Below are positions 1 through 5,296 of a stretch of 29,972 bases of DNA, one piece after another. Below the pieces are notes generated by a model, which was given only the letters and a program-made list of their open reading frames with translations, did not search any database and was not told the DNA's origin. Positions within the stretch are counted from its first letter, which is position 1. The number at the start of each line of letters is the position of its first letter. Source of the stretch: a virus; IMG/VR virus record IMGVR_UViG_3300017697_000063, positions 1-29,972 of that record; one strand, given 5' to 3'. The translations under genes and the position numbers were made by a program.

Positions 1-571
1 CAGTAACTTTCCTTGCTGTGTATCCTACTATTTGATTGTTAAAATAAAACGGAACTATTAATCTATCTCTGTATCCAATCTTAGGTGTCCAATGAAAGTT
101 GTAATCTTCTAAGTACAACTGTCTTGACTTCATATACTCTAATACTTTAATTAAATGAGCGTCACTAGTATCAGTATATTCGCTTATTGGCTTTGCATCG
201 TCTGGCAGTTCTACTGTCTTAAACTCAGGCATACGTGTTATTGTATTTGCTAGTTCGTCAGATTCAAATTGTAATACTGCTAGAGATAGTTTGTTAATAG
301 CATCATCGTTAACGTTAATCCATTGTAAGAGTTTTTTCATCTTATATGTAATACGTCTGCCTTTGTTCCAACTTGCTGTAAAGCCACAATTGAAACAATG
401 ATAGCTTACACCTTCTTCTGCATTTTGGATTAGTCCACCACGTTGTCTAGTATCAGCACCTGTACCATTGTGTACACAACAGGGAGCATTGAAGCTAGTC
501 CAACCACTTGGTGTAGTTTTACGCTTCGCAGGCAAATGTGCTAATATAGTTTCGTGTACGATTCCGCTCAT
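1..571 (-). CDS. gp61: DNA primase, T4 gp61-like (3' end cut off by window edge)
   Basis: Only the N-terminal 190 residues are inside the window; the gene runs off the left edge. The product is the T4-type primase that makes RNA primers for lagging-strand synthesis together with the gp41 helicase. Directly visible are an N-terminal zinc-ribbon with ligands near C31/C32, H34, C59 and C62 (CCVH ... CFNCGF), and the start of the catalytic core around residues 170-190 (GYRDRLIVPFYF, GYTARK), which matches the region leading into the TOPRIM fold of CHC2/DnaG-type primases. The ATG at 569-571 has no Shine-Dalgarno and lies 6 nt downstream of a perfect TATAAT, so the mRNA is probably leaderless. The gene is separated by 35 nt from the structural-type gene upstream and has its own promoter. 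Confidence 0.88.
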   Translation of the reverse strand, partial: MSGIVHETILAHLPAKRKTTPSGWTSFNAPCCVHNGTGADTRQRGGLIQNAEEGVSYHCFNCGFTASWNKGRRITYKMKKLLQWINVNDDAINKLSLAVLQFESDELANTITRMPEFKTVELPDDAKPISEYTDTSDAHLIKVLEYMKSRQLYLEDYNFHWTPKIGYRDRLIVPFYFNNQIVGYTARKVT

Positions 572-577
572 AGTATT

Positions 578-606
578 ATTATACTATAAGTCTACATAAA
601 AGTCAA
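578..606 (-). promoter_or_regulatory. sigma70-type promoter for primase, predicted leaderless start
   Basis: On the minus strand TTGACT (606-601), a 17-nt spacer and TATAAT (583-578) form an almost perfect bacterial housekeeping promoter. Only 6 nt separate the -10 box from the ATG at 571, so +1 is predicted at the A of the start codon. The -35 box immediately follows the stop codon (607-609) of the upstream gene. Confidence 0.85.
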
Positions 607-1398
607 CTAGTTTCTTACTAGAACTTTATCCAATGTACCCGATCCCGGAGTAGTATATGCTATTCTTAAGTGTGAGTAAACTCCATTAAAGTTTACATAT
701 TTTGGTTGTGTTTCGTTTGCTAAACTTACAGTTGCAACAGTACCCCATGGAGTTCCGTTAGTAACTTGGTTATCTAATGTACCTTGTATTTCCACATCGC
801 CTGTAAAGTCTGTTGAGTAAAGTGCCGCTGTATGTAACGCTGAATTGCCGTTACGTGCCGCTTCAGCAGTAATTGTTTCACTAGTATAGTTTCCTGTGCT
901 TGCCGCAACTTCAGTAAATGTATTAATACTGTATGTTGCACTTGGTCCTGGGAACGCTTCTGAACTAATCATCATAGTGCCTTTAACACCAAAGTGACTG
1001 TTAGCATACGTTAATACATTAGTATTGTCGCTGTCCTTAGTTAAGAACACGTTGTAGCTTACATACTGTTGTTTAACATCTAGCAATTCGTTAGCAGTGA
1101 TTTCAATTTTGAACTGTCCCTTTTTTGACGGTGTACTTGTTTCTAGGATGGTACCAGTCTTCTCTAGAATTAATACATTGTTTTCGTCGAACGCCATTAG
1201 CTTAGGGGTGTAAGTATTAAGTATGCTTACTGGTTTATGATCTGAATTCTTTATCTCGAAAGCTATCGTATTGTCTATCCCTCGATATAGTTGTAATGTT
1301 CTCTGGTACACTGGTCTATACTCCGTTATGTTGTTAGCCAAATCCGCAATGAGGCCAACTTGGTTACTTGCTAAATATCTGTATGTTAATTGCGACAT
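607..1398 (-). CDS. putative virion structural protein, unknown
   Basis: A 263-residue protein if the third codon (ATG 1396-1398, MSQLTYRYL) is the start; an ATG two codons earlier (1402-1404) is inside the late box and less likely. I do not recognise a specific family. The N-terminal half (residues 1-135) reads as a beta-rich module with a string like RTLQLYRGIDNTIAFEIKN, which resembles phage baseplate-upper-protein N-terminal (BppU-like) domains. The C-terminal third is Thr/Ser/Gly/Asn-rich and ends in a beta-sandwich-like segment (YVNFNGVYSHLRIAYTTPG), as seen in fibre or decoration proteins. There are no membrane segments or signal peptide. An AATAAATA late box abuts the start, supporting expression with virion genes. 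Assignment to the virion is inference from composition and promoter type. Confidence 0.6.
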   Translation of the reverse strand: MSQLTYRYLASNQVGLIADLANNITEYRPVYQRTLQLYRGIDNTIAFEIKNSDHKPVSILNTYTPKLMAFDENNVLILEKTGTILETSTPSKKGQFKIEITANELLDVKQQYVSYNVFLTKDSDNTNVLTYANSHFGVKGTMMISSEAFPGPSATYSINTFTEVAASTGNYTSETITAEAARNGNSALHTAALYSTDFTGDVEIQGTLDNQVTNGTPWGTVATVSLANETQPKYVNFNGVYSHLRIAYTTPGSGTLDKVLVRN

Positions 1399-1403
1399 AT
1401 ACA

Positions 1404-1411
1404 TATTTATT
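1404..1411 (-). promoter_or_regulatory. T4-type late promoter box (AATAAATA)
   Basis: Minus-strand AATAAATA differs from the T4 late consensus TATAAATA at one position. It ends 5 nt before the ATG at 1398, which places the expected late start site on the A of that ATG. No Shine-Dalgarno is present. The same 5-nt spacing recurs at 23565 and 25163. Confidence 0.55.
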
Positions 1412-1425
1412 TAAAAAGAGAATCA

Positions 1426-1794
1426 ATGCTACTTAAAGATATCGAAACAAAATTCCCATTCCTTAGTATCGTACAATACGGCGGTAATGAATACGTGGGC
1501 ATTATAAATAATCAAGATAATTATGTCACAAGCATGTATGTTTATACTGATCTATCATCAGATGAGTCTAGGCAAGCATTTCTAGATCTAGGCGAAGCGT
1601 GGTGGTTTGAAAGCAATAGAACTATTCCGATCAGTATCTTTCTACCGAAAGAGTTCCCAGCATTTAGACATTGTCTAATGACAATGAATACTAAGGATGT
1701 TAAAGTAACTGTAGGTCCTGTTGTTAACCTAGGTAACTTAGCAGTTAAAAGAGTAAAGCGTAAGAGCGTACAGCTAGTACGCAAACCCAAGTAA
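1426..1794 (+). CDS. conserved marine T4-like phage protein, unknown function
   Basis: The only plus-strand gene of the window encodes 122 residues starting MLLKDIETKF. The ATG at 1426 is preceded by an AAAGAG Shine-Dalgarno-like stretch at 1415-1420; an in-frame ATG at 1390 exists but overlaps the divergent gene's start and lacks such a site. The protein is compact and mixed alpha/beta, with an aromatic core (GEAWWFESNR, IPISIFLPKEF) and a strongly basic C-terminus (VKRVKRKSVQLVRKPK) that could bind nucleic acid. From memory, similar proteins occur as small conserved hypotheticals in marine T4-like cyanophages. It diverges from the structural-type gene on its left and ends 1 nt from the stop codon of the convergent DUF6065-like gene. 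Function unknown. Confidence 0.75.
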   Translation: MLLKDIETKFPFLSIVQYGGNEYVGIINNQDNYVTSMYVYTDLSSDESRQAFLDLGEAWWFESNRTIPISIFLPKEFPAFRHCLMTMNTKDVKVTVGPVVNLGNLAVKRVKRKSVQLVRKPK

Positions 1795-1795
1795 C

Positions 1796-2557
1796 CTATT
1801 TGTACCTTTTAGGACTTAATTTAGCTCTATAGTGTTGTGCTTTAAACATGGCGTTGTGAATGAACTGCGTAACTTTGTTATGCATACTCCTATGGTCGCC
1901 AACTTTAATCTCCATCTGAAAGTCTTCACGTTTGAACGGAATGATCTGTACAATAGGCATACCAATTGGTAATAACACTTCTTCATCAATAGGAGCAGTA
2001 AACCAAGTATTAACGTGTAGCTCATGATAGATATCTGTATCAATAACTCCATTTAACACTTCTAAGTTACCGTGCTTGTTGTAGTGTGGCGCACACACGT
2101 AACAACTATACCCCGGAGGAGTTTTTACCATCCAAGGATTAATTAATTTAAATGTTCCTTCAAACGCATCAGGTGGAAAAGGATAAGCGTCCATCTGTTC
2201 ATGTGGATGTGTTGCCGCACCAAACATATTGCTTTGAGGTCCTGCAGGCATACGCCATACAAGGCCTTGCGGACAATGTTCATTCTTCTCAACACGTTTA
2301 ACTTTATAGTCACTCCATAGTGGAATAACATACCCCATGTTTAATACATCAAGTACTGCTGGACAACTCTTAACTGTTTGATATCCATCTTGGTGACTAC
2401 CGTCAGGAGCCATGCCGTTCTTTTCAGAACCTAGTTCCATATTCTTTGCACCACTTTGCTTTTTAAACCATTCAGGCCAAAACTTAGTTGCTGGTACAGG
2501 TGGCATTGCTTCTGGTAGTTCTTCCCATTTAGTGAAGAAAGTTACATCAATAGTCAT
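1796..2557 (-). CDS. DUF6065-like protein A
   Basis: 253 residues, unknown function. It is a distant paralogue of the gene at 8327-9046: both have a PEW(W/F)K motif early, a K-x-CPA-(V/I)-x-D-x-L-x-x-G segment followed by P-(L/S)-W, a central NPW/SPW motif followed by KTPPG/KETTG, and a late acidic 'G-(V/I)-ID/TE' region followed by P-x-G-x-P/E-x-x-Q-x-(I/V)-P. That pattern recalls the DUF6065 family; the match is from memory. A two-Cys string (YSCYVCAP) is near the middle and the C-terminus is basic. The start ATG overlaps the stop of the mini-DnaE gene (ATGA), indicating translational coupling at the end of the gp62 operon. It ends tail-to-tail with the plus-strand gene. No transmembrane segment seen. 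Confidence 0.7.
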   Translation of the reverse strand: MTIDVTFFTKWEELPEAMPPVPATKFWPEWFKKQSGAKNMELGSEKNGMAPDGSHQDGYQTVKSCPAVLDVLNMGYVIPLWSDYKVKRVEKNEHCPQGLVWRMPAGPQSNMFGAATHPHEQMDAYPFPPDAFEGTFKLINPWMVKTPPGYSCYVCAPHYNKHGNLEVLNGVIDTDIYHELHVNTWFTAPIDEEVLLPIGMPIVQIIPFKREDFQMEIKVGDHRSMHNKVTQFIHNAMFKAQHYRAKLSPKRYK

Positions 2558-3123
2558 TCGTTATCCTCTTTCAGTTGTTCGCACAATAAGTTCATGTGAA
2601 CAACAATAGCATGTGCGTATGCTACTGCGTGGGCTTTCTTAAAGAAGTATTGCCCGTCAGTCGGTTTTACCCAAACTTGTTCGTGTATCTCGTTCCAAGT
2701 TTTGTTTGCTAGATGTCTTTTCGCTGGTCGTATTATCGCTACTGTCGCCGCTAACTCTAATACCGAGCTGGGCTTCAAGACTTTTAATAGTTCGCTGTGC
2801 CCGTTTAGATGAAAGACTTTTTCGCTGAAGTCTTCGTGTTCCAGAAGTTGCCATAAGGGTTCCTTTTCCATTAGTGCGTTTAGGTGTGCTTCATTCTCTA
2901 CCTCAGTGTAAATAGAAACATTGAGGAAGTCTAGTTTAAAGTATCCTCGGTCCTCTGCTGTGTCATGATCTATTGTACTCAATAAATCAATAGGGTTATG
3001 TGGAATCTCTGTTGCGTAGATTCCCGTATTATGTTTTTTACCTGTACCTAACTTTGCAACTCGATGCTTTAGCTTCTCAAGTATTTTCTTTCTATCTGCA
3101 AAGTCAATATCAATATCTGGCAT
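2554..3123 (-). CDS. miniature DNA polymerase III alpha (DnaE)-like protein
   Basis: 189 residues that read as a condensed bacterial replicative polymerase core. Visible motifs, in DnaE order: PDIDIDF at residues 2-8 (E. coli DnaE has PDFDVDF, with catalytic D401 and D403); an HNTGIYATEIPHNPIDLL stretch (29-48) resembling the DnaE H-A-A-G-V-V-I-S region; FKLDFLNVS (62-70), matching KFDFLG with the third catalytic Asp; FHLNGHSELLKVLKPSS (about 104-120) and LAATVAIIRPA, resembling FQLES...LLxxLKPxSxxDLxAxxALYRPG; and YFFKKAHAVAYAHAIVVH near 159-176, matching FxKSHAxAYAxxAY. The PHP domain, most of the fingers, the clamp-binding site and the OB/tau-binding regions of a full DnaE (about 1,100 residues) are absent. 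The gene shares 1 nt with the upstream oxygenase stop (TAATG) and sits in the gp62 clamp-loader operon. Homology is well supported; polymerase activity is unproven. Confidence 0.72.
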   Translation of the reverse strand: MPDIDIDFADRKKILEKLKHRVAKLGTGKKHNTGIYATEIPHNPIDLLSTIDHDTAEDRGYFKLDFLNVSIYTEVENEAHLNALMEKEPLWQLLEHEDFSEKVFHLNGHSELLKVLKPSSVLELAATVAIIRPAKRHLANKTWNEIHEQVWVKPTDGQYFFKKAHAVAYAHAIVVHMNLLCEQLKEDNE

Positions 3124-3608
3124 TACTGTATCATTGTCCTTGTTGAATAACTTGTTTTAAATGCTAAAGTTATTCTTGGTTGTTCTATATTCAAAGGTGC
3201 ATGTCCTTTGTGTAACTTCTGTGCTTGAAAGCAAACTAATGTATTTTGCACAAATGGAATTTTTATTTCGTCATGTATTTCAAACTCACCACTATCTTGT
3301 ATAGTATCACTTGCCATATATAAACAAGTCATCTCTCCATCATCTGCATGAAAGTCACTTACCATATCGTTGTGTTGTATATTGATATACATTCTAATTA
3401 AATCTAATTTCTCATCTAATGTTTTTTGCAGTTTAGTAAACAAAAAGTTATTCATAGGTTCTGCTGGATTCATTTCACTAATGTAAAACTCTTTTGCACC
3501 CTTTAAACTCTTTTGACCAAAGTAGTGCGGATAATCATAAGTGTACATATGATTCAAATAACTTACTAGATCCGGCTCTAACCAATTGTCAATAATCTTT
3601 GTTTTCAC
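3123..3608 (-). CDS. 2-oxoglutarate/Fe(II)-dependent oxygenase (P4H-like)
   Basis: 161 residues starting at GTG (3608), whose GTGA overlaps the stop of the zinc-finger gene, so translation is coupled. The double-stranded beta-helix iron site is visible: H87-x-D89 (DFHADDGEMTCLYMAS), a GEFEI strand, then NTLVCFQAQKLHKGHAPL with the distal His (H133 or H136) and R145 (QPRITLAFK) as the probable 2-oxoglutarate-binding arginine. The layout is that of the small prolyl-4-hydroxylase/P4Hc oxygenases that are abundant in marine T4-like phages. The substrate cannot be read from the sequence. It is much shorter than the second oxygenase in this window (6286-7056) and not closely similar to it. Its position between a zinc-finger protein and the mini-DnaE in a replication operon is unusual. 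Confidence 0.8.
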   Translation of the reverse strand: MKTKIIDNWLEPDLVSYLNHMYTYDYPHYFGQKSLKGAKEFYISEMNPAEPMNNFLFTKLQKTLDEKLDLIRMYINIQHNDMVSDFHADDGEMTCLYMASDTIQDSGEFEIHDEIKIPFVQNTLVCFQAQKLHKGHAPLNIEQPRITLAFKTSYSTRTMIQ

Positions 3609-4294
3609 AGTCCTGCCTTCTTTACTATTTCTTTTACTAATTCTATATCCGAGCCACTACGTTTAAATCGTGTACTCCAATGACCCGGGTCCATTATCGC
3701 ATACACAATCTGTAGTTGCTCGTCATTAAACTTGCTCATCATTTCTTTACCTGACTTGCAGTTTAATATTAACCACGGGCTTACTTTACCGTCAACAATA
3801 TCTTGAGTCACTCTATTAAGACTCGCATAGTTAAAGTAGTCTTGCCACCTTGCTTCTTTCTCGTCTCCCCATTCCATCATGTTCTTAACACTACGTTCAA
3901 GAGCAGTTTCAACACCTTCCTTACGAATAAGATCAAGTGCATACTTTTCATATAGTTCTTCTCTACACCAATGGTCTAGTTTAACTCCGCTTGTAACTAC
4001 GTAGTCAATATACTTCTCTGGGTATAACGGTCTTACGTTACTAACAAAGCTACCAAACTTTACAAATGCATTGTAGTAAGGACTATTGCAAAACTGTTCA
4101 TATGTTTTAACACCATCAAAGCGTTGACATAGTTTATAAAATCTATTAAACGTTAAGTACCCTAGTTGTACACGTTTCTCATCTTTTTGTAAAGCTCTAC
4201 GTTTCTTTTCACACATATGTACCATAAGAGTTTTTTCTCTTGTGTACGATACTTTACAGTATGGACATTCAAATCCTTCTTTAGACTTTGACAT
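3605..4294 (-). CDS. zinc-finger (C2HC) protein, conserved in marine T4-like phages
   Basis: 229 residues with the start placed at ATG 4292-4294 (MSKSKEGFECPYC); an upstream in-frame ATG at 4360 would lie deep inside gp62. A GGAT Shine-Dalgarno precedes the chosen start, which overlaps the gp62 gene by 14 nt. The N-terminus carries a clear single zinc finger: C10-x2-C13-x12-H26-x-C28, followed by a basic KKRR patch. The remaining 200 residues are helical, rich in Tyr, Trp and charged residues, with no recognised enzyme motif. From memory, a protein of this shape (CPYC finger, then a long helical body) recurs beside replication genes in cyanophages, without known function. Nucleic-acid binding is inferred from the finger and the neighbours (gp62 upstream; oxygenase and mini-DnaE downstream). 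Confidence 0.75.
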   Translation of the reverse strand: MSKSKEGFECPYCKVSYTREKTLMVHMCEKKRRALQKDEKRVQLGYLTFNRFYKLCQRFDGVKTYEQFCNSPYYNAFVKFGSFVSNVRPLYPEKYIDYVVTSGVKLDHWCREELYEKYALDLIRKEGVETALERSVKNMMEWGDEKEARWQDYFNYASLNRVTQDIVDGKVSPWLILNCKSGKEMMSKFNDEQLQIVYAIMDPGHWSTRFKRSGSDIELVKEIVKKAGL

Positions 4295-4748
4295 CTTTTT
4301 TATCCATCCCGTGTTGTTCGGCGAGCTCTTTAAGTTCCTTTGTTGTAGATATTCTAGCAAGTAATTCTACCTCATCTAATTTCATTTCAGGAAACATATC
4401 TTTAAGAAACTTGACTGCTTTGTTATCAGAGCCTTTTTGTTTCATACCTAACCACTGATGGTGTCTGCTTTTACGTGTTGCGTTATGTGTTGCACACAAC
4501 AGTTGCCATTGTAGTTGCGGATGTCTTGTTCCTAACACATTCCAATTCTTATTATAATATTCGTTTGTGGCAATGACTGCCCATTCTTTTGCGTCTTGCG
4601 ATCCGCCTACACTACTTGCATAACGGTTAAGCAACCAAAAGTTTAATTCTTTACGCTCTTCTTCTGACCATTCTTTATACGCACCCTTGGCATCCATATC
4701 CAAGGCCATAAAGATTTCATTCAGCGGTAGTTTCTTTTTCTGTTTCAT
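4281..4748 (-). CDS. gp62: sliding clamp loader small subunit, T4 gp62-like
   Basis: 155 residues. The string WLLNRYASSV...EWAVIATNEYYNKNWNVL...HPQLQWQLLCATH...HHQWLG (about residues 38-101) is the hallmark of the T4 gp62 family in marine phages: a compact helical protein that joins four gp44 ATPases to load the gp45 clamp. The C-terminal third is Lys/Glu-rich and helical. The gp44 partner is not adjacent; the next gene is the zinc-finger protein, so the clamp-loader genes are split compared with T4. The ATG at 4746-4748 has no Shine-Dalgarno and sits 7 nt after a TATACT -10 box, and the promoter lies inside the coding sequence of the preceding gene. First gene of a five-gene operon. Confidence 0.8.
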   Translation of the reverse strand: MKQKKKLPLNEIFMALDMDAKGAYKEWSEEERKELNFWLLNRYASSVGGSQDAKEWAVIATNEYYNKNWNVLGTRHPQLQWQLLCATHNATRKSRHHQWLGMKQKGSDNKAVKFLKDMFPEMKLDEVELLARISTTKELKELAEQHGMDKKDVKV

Positions 4749-4998
4749 TACGTATAGTATACCATATTACGAGAGCTTTGTCAAGTTGTTTTTTGAGTGT
4801 ATAGTTTGTTTTGGAACAATCTACCATATCCAAATATTCTTCAAAGTCCATTCGGCCATTATGTTTTTTGATCGCTTTTGCTTCCCCACCAACGATCCAA
4901 CGAGGTATGTTGTTGTGTGGAGGGTCACGATACCGAGCGAACACAATACCATTGGCTCGCTCGTATATCAATGCTTCGTTTGGAAGTAAACTTCCCAC
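4717..4998 (-). CDS. small conserved phage protein, unknown function
   Basis: 93 residues starting with GTG at 4996-4998, 3 nt after the TAA of the lysine-rich protein gene. The start fits the conserved N-terminus MGSLLPNEALIYERANGIVFARYRDPP, which I recall from marine T4-like phages as a short hypothetical protein. The middle contains IPRWIVGGE and the C-terminal half is a charged helix (YTLKKQLDKALVIWYTIRNETEKE). No membrane segment or cysteine cluster. No good Shine-Dalgarno precedes the GTG, so it probably depends on translation of the upstream gene. The last 32 nt overlap gp62, and its coding sequence contains the gp62 promoter. Confidence 0.75.
   Translation of the reverse strand: MGSLLPNEALIYERANGIVFARYRDPPHNNIPRWIVGGEAKAIKKHNGRMDFEEYLDMVDCSKTNYTLKKQLDKALVIWYTIRNETEKETTAE
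4756..4784 (-). promoter_or_regulatory. sigma70-type promoter for the gp62 operon, predicted leaderless start
   Basis: Minus strand: TTGACA (4784-4779), 17-nt spacer, TATACT (4761-4756), then 7 nt to the gp62 ATG at 4748. The -35 box is a perfect consensus. It lies within the coding sequence of the preceding gene, and the start codon lacks a Shine-Dalgarno. Confidence 0.85.
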
Positions 4999-5001
4999 GA
5001 C

Positions 5002-5235
5002 TTACTTCTTCTTAGCAGGCTTCTTAGCCGGAGCCTTTTTCTTTGTTACTGGTTTGGCTTTTGGTGCTTTAGGCTTAGCCTTAGGCTTTACTGTACCTTT
5101 TCCACCAACTGTTTTCTTAACTGCTTTTTCGGCTTTTTGTTCTGCCGCAATTATCTCACCAACCTCAGTAGGGTTAGGCATAATTGATTTAGTTATTTTA
5201 TTTGTTGTCTTCTTAATTGAATCCCACATTCCCAT
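5002..5235 (-). CDS. lysine/alanine/proline-rich basic protein, histone H1 tail-like
   Basis: 77 residues. The N-terminal 38 residues form a possible amphipathic helix (MGMWDSIKKTTNKITKSI). The C-terminal half, from about residue 44, is built of repeated PKAKP / KKAPAKKPAKKK units, almost free of acidic and hydrophobic residues. This composition is that of eukaryotic H1 tails and bacterial H1-like DNA condensers (HctA/AlgP type). Non-specific nucleic-acid or membrane binding is therefore likely; packaging or compaction of DNA is inference. The ATG at 5233-5235 has a strong AAGGAG Shine-Dalgarno. An AATAAATA late box at 5282-5289 suggests late expression. The repetitive codons (aag/gct-rich) and higher GC stand out from the surroundings. 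Confidence 0.75.
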   Translation of the reverse strand: MGMWDSIKKTTNKITKSIMPNPTEVGEIIAAEQKAEKAVKKTVGGKGTVKPKAKPKAPKAKPVTKKKAPAKKPAKKK

Positions 5236-5252
5236 ATCTTTTCTCCTTAGTT

Positions 5253-5284
5253 ATAATAGACCGAACCAAAGCCCGGTCTATTAT
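5253..5284. terminator. 11-bp hairpin downstream of the transporter gene (possible terminator)
   Basis: Arms 5253-5263 (ATAATAGACCG) and 5274-5284 (CGGTCTATTAT) are perfectly complementary around a 10-nt loop. In minus-strand transcription it follows the transporter stop codon, but no uninterrupted U-tract follows; the plus-strand side is more U-rich. It overlaps the late box at 5282-5289. It may end or stabilise the early transcript, or be an RNA-processing site. Confidence 0.5.
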
Positions 5285-5289
5285 TTATT
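5282..5289 (-). promoter_or_regulatory. T4-type late promoter box (AATAAATA)
   Basis: Minus-strand AATAAATA, one mismatch to the T4 consensus, 46 nt upstream of the lysine-rich protein's ATG. A start about 6 nt further down would give a leader carrying the AAGGAG ribosome binding site. The box overlaps one arm of the hairpin at 5253-5284. Confidence 0.5.
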
Positions 5290-5296
5290 TGTCTTT

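Noticed and set aside
1501-1529. GTGACA-N17-TATAAT on the minus strand, a possible promoter about 90 nt upstream of the structural-type gene
   Set aside because: It lies inside the plus-strand gene and far from the start codon, unlike the other promoters. Plausible, but AT-rich chance matches are expected.
1542-1790. Minus-strand 82-codon open frame opposite the plus-strand gene
   Set aside because: Cys/Leu/Ser-rich antisense product without a ribosome binding site. The plus-strand protein has the sensible core composition and a basic tail.
5253-5284. Hairpin next to a queuosine-type transporter, considered as a preQ1 riboswitch
   Set aside because: It is downstream of the transporter gene, and neither the region upstream of 5908 nor this hairpin shows the preQ1 aptamer's loop and A-rich tail.
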